Positions 20,923-31,814 of a stretch of DNA of 64,000 nucleotides are shown here, in pieces. The notes under the pieces are model-generated. The model was not told the origin of the DNA. It made no database searches and worked only from the letters and a program-made list of their open reading frames with translations. The DNA is taken from contig JAPDOI010001573.1 of the NCBI GenBank assembly GCA_029168955.1, positions 33,501-97,500 of the forward strand, written 5' to 3'. The stretch comes from Aplectana chamaeleonis (Eukaryota; Nematoda; Chromadorea; Rhabditida; Cosmocercidae). The position numbers and the translations under genes were made by a program. How positions within the stretch are numbered: the first letter of the stretch is position 1; the number at the start of each line of letters is the position of its first letter.

Positions 20923-21810
20923 CCAGGTTGTCCAATAATTCTTGTCCGAAAATTTTCAAAACTCTATAATTTTTCTTAGAAGTGTTATAATATCAGGCAA
21001 GTGTAAGAACCTTCTAGAAGGTTCTCCAAAGTTCTACGCTAGGGGTATATAAGGCGCAGTCGCCGCGTCTAGCTTCCAGTACAAGCTAAAACGGACCAAG
21101 GTTGAATTCGTACGTTCGTGTACTACGAGTGGCTGCTGGGCAACGACACGGGCACCGAGGACCTGGTCACTGGGGATGAGAGCTGGGTCCTCTACGACAA
21201 CGTCGCCCGCCGTGCCGTCTGGATCTCGCGCGGAGAAGAGCCGCCGACGACGCCGAAAGCCGACCTGCACCCGCTGAAGATCATGCTCTGCTGCTGGTGG
21301 GACACCAAGGGCATGCTGTACTTCGAACTGCTCCCGCAAGGCAGGACGGTCACCGCCTCCATCTACACCGATCAACTCGAGAAACTAGCAGGCCGCCGTC
21401 CGAGAAAAGCGTCCCCGACGAGCCTCTGTCCACCTGCTGCACGACAGAGCGCGCCCCCACGTGGCGAAGGAGATCCAGCGAAGTTGGCGACGCTCGGCTG
21501 GGAGACGGTTGCCCATCCGCCGTATTCCCCGGACCTCGCCCCTCCCACTACCACTTGTTCTGCCCGCTGAAGCACAATTTGGCGGAAAGAGAAATCACCA
21601 ACTACGACAACCTCAAATCCGACATCGCGGACTTCTTCGAGTCGCAGCCCCCGAAGTTCTGGGCGAAGGGCATCGGCGACCTGCCCAATCGATGGGCCAC
21701 TGTTGTGGATAACTGTGGTGATAATATTGTTGATAAGACTTGTTTTTCAATAAAGTTGAAAAAAATTAAAAATGGTGAAATTTTCGGACAAGAATTATTG
21801 GACAACCTGG
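20923..21810 (+). mobile_element. Mariner-family element, internally deleted
   Basis: The ends are inverted repeats starting CCAGGTTGTCCAATAATTCT at 20923 and its complement ending at 21810, each flanked by TA (20921-20922 and 21811-21812). Length is 888 bp against about 1.3 kb for full mariners, and the 5' half of the transposase gene is missing. It sits just upstream of the first visible MATH exon. Confidence 0.93.
21118..21752 (+). pseudogene. Mariner transposase remnant
   Basis: The reading begins near the first catalytic aspartate (VTGDESWVLYDN) and continues through KIMLCCWWDTKG and FELLPQG. It then needs frame changes to follow HDRARPHVAKEIQRS, HPPYSPDLAP and YHLFCPLKHNLAE to the C-terminus. 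In DD34D transposases the third catalytic residue lies in the APSDYHLF motif; here the aspartate codon has become histidine (PSHYHLF). With the N-terminal DNA-binding half deleted as well, no active protein is possible. Codon use is markedly GC-rich compared with the flanks, which suggests a fairly recent arrival. Confidence 0.92.
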
Positions 21811-21919
21811 TATATATTGTCTGCTTGTATGGATGAGCAATCTGCAAACGCAAATCCTGCAATTTAATCGTCCGTAGCTGCGGAACTGCGACAATGTCGC
21901 CATTCTTTGTGCGAATGAC

Positions 21920-22110
21920 CCGGCAAAGGTAGTCTCATCTTACCATTGATATCACCGTCCACCTCTCACGAAACTGCCGAGGCGTAACCTATTGGCCTAC
22001 ACCTTCTGCGAACTTGATTCTCAGCGCCACGAATCAACTGAAGGGTTCAAGACAGGATCAAAGCAGGCTTGCGGTTCCGAAAAACCCCTGTTGATCTCAC
22101 CCAAACTATC
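21920..22110 (-). pseudogene. Possible decayed paralogous MATH exon
   Basis: The minus strand contains GTGGCGCTGAGAATCAAGTT, which resembles GTGGCGCTGAGCGTAGAATT in the MATH exon at 20296-20459 and reads VALRIKFAEGV against VALSVELHVDI. Stops and frameshifts follow. MATH-BTB genes are often in tandem clusters, so a dead neighbour would be unsurprising, but the match is short. Confidence 0.25.
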
Positions 22111-22633
22111 ATGTGATTCCTCCAATGTTTTTCTCTAACCCTGTTTTCTCTACACTTATTCCAACAAGCAGAAAGGGGGCTAATGAAGGAGCGGGAAGCA
22201 ATGTCAGATTCGCTATTCGTATACAGCGCAGACTCTCTAGGGTGTTCAACACGTTTAGCGGATTCGCGGTAAGGATCAGGCGCCAAGAATATCGAAACTG
22301 AAGATCGCGGAGCTGAGATGCTAGCAAGGTTCGCGGCCGTTTCTCGGTATATCTGCGGGGCCGGGAGGTATGCGGTAGGTTCGCGGCAAATTCTATTTTA
22401 GTGAGTGCAGTTTCGAACTGTTTTCTAGTTTTTTTTACGTCGTTCAAATGGCCTGTCGAAATCTATATTCTTTGTGAAAAAGTGAGAGACGTATCGTGAA
22501 TACCTTCAAAAATCTTACTTTTGCGAATGATGGAGAAGAGAAGACCAACCTTGGTACCACATACAAGTGTAAATCCGACATGGGGTACGCCTTCCAGAGC
22601 TCGTTTTTGAAGTTTGAACACCCTTCAAAAGTT

Positions 22634-23361
22634 TTAATTACTACTCAAAGTTCTCCTCAACGCTAAAAAAGCTCTCATACACCAAACACACCAGTCAACG
22701 CCTCCGACCTTCAACATTGTCTCTATTTTCGGTGTCGGACTTTGAGCATGCCACTGCGGGTCTTCGACGTCCTGCGTGAAGACGGCATTTGTGTAAAGTT
22801 GGCTGATCTTCGGTGGATCAGTACAGGCCTGAAAATTACCACAAAAGTAAGAAAATAGGAAGTGATACACCATTCAAAGCACATTATCGGCAAATCCGCC
22901 ACTTCATCACTTTATTGATTGATTTGAAGCCACATTCTTATAGAAGCAAGTTGCCAACTGTGGATAGAGGTCTAGCACCACGCCTCTCAGCCGACTTATC
23001 AACAATGTTGAAAAAAGCGCTGATCAATGAAAGCAGTTTCACAGCCGTTCTAAGCACCCTCCGACGATTACGGATTCGAAATAGTAAAAGAATGCCCTAA
23101 TCACCTACCGCGCGTCGTATTACTGGTTTATGATACTGTTCGTCCGCGAAATGAACTCGCGAAGGCGACCTGGCTCGTTCACTTGCAACAGGTGGAGCAA
23201 TAGTTTCCGAAATCAGTGGAATCGGGTCCTTCTTCTCTAGGTCCAGATCATTACTATACGGATCGTAGCGGCGTGAAAGTACTGGCGACGAGCTCATATT
23301 GTCGTAGTAGGGCCGTCTCAAGATACCGTGAGGTTGAGAAGAGGCGAACGGTCGGGATAGC
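22634..23361 (-). CDS. Unidentified gene, last two exons, RVxF motif
   Basis: The exon 23361-23109 follows a strong acceptor (CTGTATTTCAG) and encodes 84 codons: LSRPFASSQPHGILRRPYYD, then NMSSSPVLSRRYDPYSNDLD, then ERARSPSRVHFADEQYHKPV, with donor GCG/GTAGGT. A 280-nt intron ends in GGTAATTTTCAG. The exon 22828-22634 continues in phase (ACTDPPKISQLYTNAVFTQD, EDPQWHAQSPTPKIE) to a TAA. The protein is polar, serine- and proline-rich and probably disordered. RVHF fits the RVxF motif by which regulators dock on protein phosphatase 1; this is inference from the motif. The family was not recognised. A GTAAGT donor at 23409 suggests a 48-nt intron upstream, but the frame there has a stop and a TTAA element sits 26 bp away, so the 5' part is unresolved. 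Confidence 0.55.
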
Positions 23362-23434
23362 CTGAAATACAGCATTTCTCGTGAAGCGATTGCATTACGA
23401 TAAAACTTACACAAGATTTTCTTATGCGACTTAG

Positions 23435-24002
23435 AGGCAGTGTGCGCGCAAAAAACCGTATCCTTTTTTCACAATTTTGCGCAGGTAAGCTTACCAGGTA
23501 ATTATATTGCAAAGAGGCCACCCAAAACACTCGAGTTTCGGGAAAAACTTGTTGAAAATCTCGGAGCATTCAGCTTCCTTTTTCTCACGTCTGCCCGGTG
23601 TGGCCTGTGTGTTACACAAATGTCGGAAATTTGAACGGTTGAATTCGTTTAGTCCCCTTAACTTTTTAGGTTCCACAATTCTTTTCGCCTTTCTGCTGTC
23701 AATAATCCTCTAAAAATAAGAAGCTTTGAATACACACGTCCGAAGTCGAGGATTTCTCGGAATAAATAATGTAGAATTTCGGATTTCCGCGGCCTGTCGG
23801 AGTCTGTCGCGGCGCTTCTTTTCCTCGTGTTAGATGATCGAGCGGGAACACGCCTTTTCAGACCACGGAGGAGTTTTCACGAGCCTATAGCACTATGAAA
23901 ACGCAACATTGCGGTCTCAAGTTTCGCCAACTGTAGTCGCTTGGTTCAACCATTTAATTAAGAAGAAAAACCCAAATGTGGATTTCTGCGCGGACGCTGC
24001 TT
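23435..24002. mobile_element. TTAA-type MITE (AGGCAGTGTGCGCGC ends)
   Basis: The left end is TTAG-AGGCAGTGTGCGCGCAAAA and the right end is TTTCTGCGCGGACGCTGC followed by TTAA. A second copy missing its left end lies at 26572-29470, split by another element. The comparison of the two copies reveals an empty insertion site (see 26826-29375). No protein is encoded. Confidence 0.78.
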
Positions 24003-24113
24003 TTAAAATATCTAGGAAAGCCTGGTAAGAAATAATTTGAAAAATTCTCTGCAATGTTATCGCTGAGCGCAAAGCTAGCCGAAAATGTGGAATATCCAAC
24101 ACTCATTACTTAA

Positions 24114-24598
24114 AGGCAGTGTTCACGATGAAAAAAGTTTTCGAAATTCCACTAGGATTGGGTAGTAGAGGGACACACTGTAACGTTAACGTCGAAAGAA
24201 CGCATGAAAACGAGCCAGGAAGAGCCCCAAAAGAGCCCGAAGTTGCAACTTCGAGCGCATTGAAAACCCCAAAAGCGCATCACACGCCCACCGAGGTGAA
24301 CGAATGAAAGCTTCAAATCGTGAGATGAGCGATGATTTCCAACCATTAGCCCTGTTCTTCCCTTCATTCTCAGCTTCTCTCTTTACTCAGGTCAGCTCGC
24401 ATAGATCGGCTGCAAAAAACAGGAGTTACAAGCCTCGGACAACTCGTCCACAATGCTTCCCTTGCTGAATTTCGAAGGGCCATAACCCCGTTTCCAGGAG
24501 GTCTTGTAGGATTCCAGGGACATCATTGGAATCAGCATTTGACAGTTTTCAAGATAGGCGGAAAAACAGAAAAACGATTTTCATCGTGAACACTGCCT
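24114..24598. mobile_element. TTAA-flanked MITE with mixed interior
   Basis: The ends are TTAA-AGGCAGTGTTCACGATG and CATCGTGAACACTGCCT-TTAA. The interior from about 24310 (ATGAGCGATGATTTCC, TACAAGCCTCGGACAACTCG) belongs to the AGGCACAG family, while the ends belong to the AGGCAGTGTTCACG family. It therefore looks like a chimera of two TTAA families. The right TTAA is shared with the next element. Confidence 0.82.
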
Positions 24599-24602
24599 TT
24601 AA

Positions 24603-26567
24603 AGGCATCGTGCACGCTGAAAACCAAATTTCTGTTTTTGTGTTATATCATTCAAATGGGCCTTGATAAGGCTATTCACCAAGTCTGCAGTCTTGAAATC
24701 CAACCAAAATGGGGTTTTTTACAGTTGAAAACGTCTTTCTGGGTTCGGGGGTTGGCCATTGGATCGATCATCTGTTACGTACGTTCACCAAATGAGAAAC
24801 GAAAGTAATTCATCAACAATTGATAAAGTACAAATGCGTGAAATTTGATGAAATATATCATATGATTACGTCATGAATGCCTTTTCTGCACATATCGGTC
24901 AACCTTTTCTCCCTTGAAAATCAGCTGACAGAAAGTTTAGCGCGTTTTGATCGGGAGATCACGGGTCAACACAGCTATGTATGTAACAAATTTTCATTTC
25001 TTTTCTGTTCCTGGATTGAAGTTGTGCTTTCCTAACCAGTTAGGTCTAGAACAGACTGGAAATCGCTGTTATAACAGGAAAGCTTCGCTTTTGTGACTAG
25101 GACAATGAAATTTGGAAAATCGCGTGTCTAGGTAAAACAATTTTTGCTCCTGGCTTCTAAGCGTTATATTTCAATTACTTATGTCTAATGTATGTGAAAA
25201 ATGACTTCATAAAACACAAACTTTGCTTACACGACGACAGAACAAAGAAAACTCATTTTTTTGTGGAATTATAAAACTTTTGATTCATTTTCGGCACTAT
25301 GATCACGTAAAAACAAAAAATGCACAAGGAATGGACAAACACAGTCGGAAACCACTCAACAAGGTTCAGAAATGTGTAGATTTTCTAGATTTACGATTGT
25401 ACTGTGAATCATTCTCTCGAATTTGCACCCAAATGTAGTCCCCCTCATGGTTTCGTTATGCTATCATTGGTAACGGCGTTCAAAGTCCAATATATCTTGA
25501 TGAAAGGGCTCGCCTTGTTTGTTGAATTTTTCATGATGCGAATCAATGATATGGACTTTCAGAGACATTCTGCATCTCATTTAAGCGTAATTCTTTATGA
25601 TAGTGCACCAACTCCACATAGCTTTCAGCTTTGTGATCACCCAGGAAGCCGTGAACAAGTGCAGCGGAACTGCTCCAAGCCGCTTTCCCCGTTCAACAGC
25701 TTTGCGAAATCTGCACATTGTGTGATCCTCTTGATCTGTGGTCCGATGATTATACCAGCCCTGACCTTAGCCTCGGGCAGAGTCGTTATCAAGGACAGTA
25801 TAATGAAACATGATGAGGGACTACATTTGGGCGCAAATTCGAGAGAGTGATTCACAGTACAATCGTAAATCTCGAAAATATACACATTTCTGGACCTTGT
25901 GGAGTGCTTTCCGACTGTGTTTGTCTATTCCTTGTGCATTTTTTGTTTTCGCCTATTCATAATGCCGAGAAAGAATAAAAATCTTTCTATTTTCAAAAAA
26001 ACCGGTTTTCTTCGTGCTGTTGTAGTGTAAGCGAAGTTCATTCTTAATGAAGTCATTTTTTCACATACTCTGGACATAAGCAATTGAAATATAACACTTA
26101 CAAGCCAGGAACAAAAATCGTGTTACATAGTGTAATTGAGGTTGAATGTCTCAAATTCCATCAAAAGAGGCAGGCCTTCCGTCAGTCATCTGGCACAATT
26201 TGCTGTCAGCCATCATATAAGTAAATTTTCTACATTTGATACAGTGCAAGTGAGGGGAAGTTGATGGAATATACCAAACGATTACGTGAAGAATGACTTT
26301 TCTACACACATCGATTAACCTTTCCTTCTCAACAAATTACTTGAAAGAAAGATAAACTTCATTTGATCGTGAGATCGTCGGTCTAAACAGCTATCTCTAA
26401 CGATCGACTCTTCCTTTGTCAAGAGTCGATTGAGATCTTTTGGGTCTATAAAAGGGGTTTTCAGCGGGTTTTTCGCGGTTTTTTCAACGTAGCTGTTATA
26501 TAGGGAACTATAGCTATCACTATATATATGGAAAACTCGAGAACGAAATCCATCGTGAACGATGCCT
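24603..26567. mobile_element. 1.97-kb TTAA-flanked element with internal inverted repeat
   Basis: The ends are TTAA-AGGCATCGTGCACGCTG and CATCGTGAACGATGCCT-TTAA. Inside are arms of roughly 250 bp at about 25200-25450 and 25810-26060 that are reverse complements (for example TTTGCACCCAAATGTAGTCC against its complement). A further direct repeat of about 130 bp lies outside the arms (24846-24990 and 26255-26390). The loop holds a decayed coding region. It is four times longer than the other TTAA elements here. Confidence 0.8.
25474..25830 (-). pseudogene. Decayed coding segment inside the TTAA element
   Basis: The minus strand reads KVRAGIIIGPQIKRI then FAKLLNGE, shifts frame to VHGFLGDHKAESYVELV, shifts again to MSLKVHIIDSHHEKFNKQ and GEPFHQDILDFERRYQ, then stops. 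This order resembles a multicopy metazoan protein of unknown function that has a conserved GERFHQDI motif, which I recall from many arthropod genomes; that identification is from memory and should be treated as tentative. Two frameshifts and flanking stops show it is dead. Confidence 0.5.
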
Positions 26568-26825
26568 TTAAGTTTTTAAGTTCCACAATTATTTTCCCCT
26601 TACTAATGTCGACAATTCTTTAAAAAAAAGAATGTTTCAATACACACGTCCGAACTTTAGGATTTCTCGGAATAAAGAATATAGAATTTTGAATTTCCGC
26701 AGCCTGTCCGAGCCTGTCGTGGCGCTTCTTCTCCTCGTGTTAGATGATCGACCGGGAAAACGCCTTTTTAGACTACGATGCAGTTTCCACGAGCCTATAG
26801 CATTATGAATTCGCAACATTGCTAT

Positions 26826-29375
26826 TATAGTTGTGCCATTCGAATAGATTCGAATCGATATATTCGAATAATTGCCATTCGAATACGTATTCATTATCGG
26901 AATTTCTAAAATCGCACTGTAGAATACTATTCAAAAAATTGGACCTCAAAAAAGGGGGTATTTGAATCTATGAAACAATCGGACCTGTAAGAAAGGGGGT
27001 ATTCGAATCTATTCAATAATCGAAGCCTACTGTTCGAATGTTCATTCGAATAGTTATCATTTGGAATGGTTTCGTATAAATTTGCCCCGTCGCCGCTCTT
27101 TATGGTGTACGGTAGATGATCGTGTGTTCCATTGGCAGGTATGACCACGTCGAAGCTCAGGCATTCGGGTTCAGCAGGCCGGGAACCCACCAGACAGCAG
27201 GCGCGGGCACCCGGCCGCACCTGCCGGGAGTGAAGCCCCGGCCTGCCACTTCCGCACTAAAGCAGGCAGGCCGGGGCACAATCACAGCACGCCGAGAAAT
27301 TCCCTCAGCACCATCGATTATACTATTGATTCCTCCCATTACAATGTCCGTGATCCCCTCCCACACCACGGGTGCTACATCACCTTTTCCAAAAATTACT
27401 GCTAGGACAATCCGTAGCGGATGTCCCCTTCCAGTCTACTCAGTAGACGTGGCATCGATCTCAAGGGCCATCCGTACGGAGTGCGTGATGGTAGTTTAAC
27501 TTGGCTACTCATGCCAGCCGCGGAGTTGCCATTGAATCGCTTATCGTATGTAACGCGGGTTTAGATCTGACGTTGTCATGCACTTTGTCAAAGCCGAAAT
27601 ATTTTTCCTTTCAAAGCGGCGCGTATATGCGCAGCGGCCGAACTGCCCCGGCCTGCTCGCTCAACTTTCCCGGCCTGCCGATCAGGGATGTGCGTAATAG
27701 AAATTTTGTAATTCGTTAGTCGTTAGTCGTTCAACCGGCCAAAACCCTCGTTAGTCGTTAGTCGTTAATCGTTAGTCGTTAAAAATCGAAGCTTTGAAAA
27801 CAGGCAGAAAAAAAGCCCTTATGAATGAAAAGAAAGGAAGGCATGAAGAGATGTATGTTTTCCAAAACATTCATGGCCATCAAAGACACATTCCTTGTTG
27901 GAGAACCTACTTCAAACTGCAAACCTACATATACATAATTGAAAATATGCATGAAAACCGAGAAAAATCATAAGCTCTTTGCTTTTTTTCCAGTGCAACA
28001 TTTGCCATTCTGCGCTGTATGATGTTATTTGAGATCTACCCGATAGTGGAAACACGGAGAGCTGCACCGACTTTGCACTAATTGTTCTTTGCTCAGCGTC
28101 GCGAGCCGAGCGCTTGCGTGGTTTAGAGCTTGTTTCCATAATGGGGAAAGGTTGGAAGAATCTAGCACACAAGTAAAATTTTGACTCCTAAGGGATCCCA
28201 GCACCACTTTATTGAAACCTTATATCTCGAATTTATGACTGAAAATCGAAGGACGGCACCCTTGACAATCCAAGCATCAAATACACTTCCCGTCATTGCG
28301 CAGTTGTGGCCTGCAGGCACCGCTCCGTAATATCACCTCTGCTACTGCCCACTGCGAAATTTTTCGCTGGAGCCGGTCAGTGCCTGAACCGGCTCAATGA
28401 GCCTACCATAAAGTACATAGCGCCTAGCCTCGCGCAACGTTCGGTTGGGGTTCTAATGTCGGGGCTCCAGAACTGCGAAGCAGTGTCAGTAGAAACAATA
28501 AATACTGACGGCTATGGTTATTTTGTACCATTCACCTAGAACAACCAACAGGGCAATATTTACCAATCCTGGTGTAAGCCTTGGGTTGGAGCGCGATTTG
28601 AAGGACTATTGACTTTCTAACGAATTTCGGGATTGCTTACGGAAAAAATTTAAATTTCGTTAGTCGTTAGTCGTTAGTCGTAACACCCAAAAAGCCCGTT
28701 AGTCGTTAAATTCGTTAGTCGTTATTCGTAATTACGCACATCCCTGCTGCCGATTGCGAGTTTACCCGCTTTTCTACCCTCTCGGCCTGCTGTTTACCAC
28801 GGAGATTCCCCCGGTCTGCCGATGCCGGTGTCCGAGAGGATTTCGAAATCTCTTGGAGCCTCGCCGCGCGCGCCGCAATTCGAAAATTGGCGTCTTCATC
28901 GTTGCGTGGCGGCTCGATTGATATTTTTCGAAACATTTCCCCATCTCTGTTTGAGATTTTGATCCGATTGGTGACGCTCGGATTTTCTCATGTGGTCATC
29001 CTTCGTTTCGAAGGCAAATGAAATTCTCTCCGTGTGTTTGTGCGGAGCGAAGATAGAAGCAGCGGGAAAGTGTGAGGGAAGAGTACGCAGCATACACGCG
29101 CACACGATCAGTGGCAGTAAGTTTCACTTCGAACTAGAGGATCCACTGACAGCTCCCCTGGCCTATTTTCAGTCTGTCGCTTCGAAATTATTCGAATATA
29201 TTCGAATCTCATCGAAATTCGGACCTCGAAAAAAAAGGGTCATTCGAATATATTCAAAAATCGGACGTCCAAAAAAGGGGGTATTCGAATCTATTAAAAA
29301 ATCGGACGTTAAAAAAGGGGGTCTGTCATTCGAATCTGTTCGATATTTGGTCTTTTCGTCCAGGGCACAACTATA
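26826..29375. mobile_element. 2.55-kb element with ATTCGAAT word-array ends and 8-bp target site
   Basis: The ends are TATAGTTGTGCC and its complement GGCACAACTATA. Against the uninterrupted copy near 23910, the target reads ATTGCGGT; the flanks here are ATTGCTAT and ACTGACAT, a diverged 8-bp duplication. Both ends carry arrays of ATTCGAAT words (26830-27060 and 29190-29345). The middle is GC-rich with many GGCCTGC and GCCGG words and holds a second, younger element (27683-28746). No transposase was recognised. Confidence 0.78.
27683..28746. mobile_element. hAT-like element with TTAGTCG word-array ends
   Basis: The terminal inverted repeats are CAGGGATGTGCGTAAT and ATTACGCACATCCCTG, with a perfect 8-bp duplication CTGCCGAT at 27675-27682 and 28747-28754. 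CAGGG ends plus 8-bp duplications are characteristic of hAT transposons. Both ends are packed with GTTAGTCGTTAGTCG repeats (27710-27780 and 28655-28725). The 900-bp interior shows no transposase motif, so it is probably non-autonomous. Confidence 0.93.
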
Positions 29376-29852
29376 ACTGACATCTCAAGCTTTGCCAACT
29401 ATCTCCACTTGGTTCAAACGTTAGATTGAGAAGAAAACCCCACACTTGGTTTTCTGCGCGGACGCTGCCTTTAAAAAACAACACAGCAATGAGCCAATAA
29501 AATTATGGAATTTGAAATTTCCGAATTTTCTAACGTTCTACTCTTCTATTTTGTAACCCCTCGAATGAAAGAGTACATGTTCTCGATTGGACTAGAACGA
29601 ATATTTGGGCAATAGTTGAAAACTGTTTGGTTTTCAAAAAAAAACTGCCCGGGTTTCCCCGAAAACGATTGAGAATTTGTTTTGTGACTGAACATTCAAT
29701 ACCCTGATTTGGCGAAATGAAAAAAAAGGAAATCGATTGTCTTTGAATGAAATTTTCGGACAAATATCCGACAAAATGAGTAACTTAAAACTCCGATCGG
29801 GTCGAATAAGCAGATATTGCACGCATGAATTTGGAGAATGACAATGAGTGTT

Positions 29853-30139
29853 TCATTTCAGGTGGATTGAAACCCTAGCTTGCGGCAAAGTCCAGGGTGG
29901 GCAAAAATTCATCCATTTGACCAATTTTCAGCACACGTAGATGCTTATTTGTGCGTCGCCGCATTCACGGGCCCCTCATCATCTTGCCGCGGAAGCATTG
30001 AAGACGGCCGTAACACCAGGCAAGCAACGGTAGATGGAGTCGTCGAAGCGTTCCAGCAGCATGAGGCTTTTTTGCCTGGTGTCAGCCCGATAAACCGCCA
30101 CTCAGATCGGTGCGAGCATCCGGCCAAGGGACTCCTATA
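29853..30139 (+). CDS. Candidate terminal coding exon, unidentified
   Basis: After acceptor CAATTTTCAG at 29931 an open frame reads HVDAYLCVAAFTGPSSSCRG, then SIEDGRNTRQATVDGVVEAF, then QQHEAFLPGVSPINRHSDRC, and ends at a TAG at 30137. Another acceptor (CATTTCAG) lies at 29861. The segment is richer in GC than its neighbours and is not shared with other repeats here. The opposite strand is also open, which lowers confidence. No family was recognised. Confidence 0.3.
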
Positions 30140-30632
30140 GTACAGTCGTATGTATCCGTTCGGTTCGGGAACAAACCGTAAGGCGCTATTCATAATCCTC
30201 AACTAATGCGCGTCACGCGCTTGCGGAGACTACGCATACTTTTTCCCTTTTTACGTACCGTGAACTAAGGTGGCTACCTCCATCCAAATTTTTACGGATA
30301 TCTATGCACATACATCTCTGTTTGGGTACTACCGATCACTGTCAAAGATAACCTTGCGTAATTCACCTACAACCTTGGATAACTCAACTGAGGAGACACG
30401 TCAACAAGGTGCATGGTTTACCATTCGCTCCTCGGAGCTGGGTCTTACGTCTGAGATTCGCACCAGATCAAAGAGGCACCTGAATTGGCCCGTCCCAGAA
30501 TAGCTTCGGTTAGTTGCGTTGCCCAAGCTGGCCATATTCTTCTTCATATATCCCAGCATCATGTCTACACACCACGATACAGATGTTAAAGACCTTTCAT
30601 TGGAGAGATCGCTAGTTGCCAAACTAACTCAA

Positions 30633-31115
30633 AGGCAGTGTTCACGATAATCTTAAATTTTGAGATTATTCGCTATATTGATTAAGTGACCCCCGGGTAG
30701 AACTAAAATGACGAAGGAATTGAGAAAAACGCACCACAAGTACCCTAAATCCTTAAGTATCAACCCGCCTCTTAAGTATCACAGGAAGCGTTTGTTGTGA
30801 CAATGAAATCTTTTGTGGATCCGTCCTTTGAAATTCCCCGCTCTGTATTGCTCCGTTCTTTCCTTAGAGCCCTAACTAAACTTGCTTTTCATAAAATATT
30901 CTTCTATTTTCCATTGACCCAATTTTCCACCGGTGACAACCACAATGAACATGTTCATCCAACCGGAAAACTAGTCATTTTATAGAATAATGTCACTGAA
31001 ATACGACGTTTTAAAGCGTTTCTCGCCGTTTCTTCGTAATTTTGTTAACACTTGCAGGCCAACGCATTGTTTTATGTGAAAAACTCGTGGACGAAAATCG
31101 TCGTGAACACTGCCT
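30633..31115. mobile_element. TTAA-type MITE (AGGCAGTGTTCACGAT ends)
   Basis: The left end is TCAA-AGGCAGTGTTCACGATAAT and the right end is ATCGTCGTGAACACTGCCT-TTAA. The interior is AT-rich and not obviously shared with the other copies, so only the ends define the family. No coding signal. Confidence 0.78.
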
Positions 31116-31814
31116 TTAAAATATGGTATCAATTCCACGGTGAAAGTTGCTACACATCTAAAAAACGCTATTCTATTTTTCGCCGGTCTGGAAAGAGCAG
31201 AACATTTCTAATTATCATCTCTCGTTTTCGAAATATTGCTGTTTTCCTCCATGTTTTCTCCATTCCTTCCTCATTTGTTCTTCAAGTGCCAAAGGCGCTT
31301 CATTGTTTTTTTATCATTGTCGATGGTGCACCTAGAGCACAAAATAAATATAAATATATTAGGGGATATAAAATAAATCCCCTATATATTATTATTAATA
31401 TATAGGGGAATACGTTTGTTGGTTTTTTTTTCAGAGCTTTGTTTAAATGAATTGTTTGTTCGTTTAGCAAAGTGTTTGTAGTCATTAGGAAGCGCTTTTT
31501 CTGTTCTACGAAACTGTGTTATTTATTTTTTCGTATATTTTTATTTTTTCTCATTTTTCGGGGTTGGAAATAGATAACCCTTCAAATCGTTGCTCAACGC
31601 CTCGCTCGCCATCGAGCAACACGCGATCCTAAACAGCGCTTTTTGCACCGAATGGTCATGGGAGATGAGAAACGGTGTCTGTACGTCAATATAAAGCAAA
31701 GAAAGAAGTAAGTGGCTCCAGGAGACAAGCCGAAGCCGAGAGTCAAGCAAGATCTTCACACGAAGAAGGCCATGATCTGCGCTTGGTGGGACTGGGAAGG
31801 CACGATACACTGGG

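Larger units (their letters stand above)
26572..29470. repeat. Second copy of the 23.4-24.0 kb MITE, split by an insertion
   Basis: 26572-26825 matches about 23660-23912 (TACACACGTCCGAA, TTCCTCGTGTTAGATGATCG region), and 29384-29470 continues the match to GCGCGGACGCTGCCT-TTAA. The left end of this copy is missing. The interruption is the element 26826-29375. Confidence 0.82.

Noticed and set aside
26395..26445. Small inverted repeat GATCGACTCTTCC / AAGAGTCGATT resembling a terminator
   Set aside because: It lies inside a TTAA element of a eukaryotic genome, where such a hairpin is not evidence of termination.
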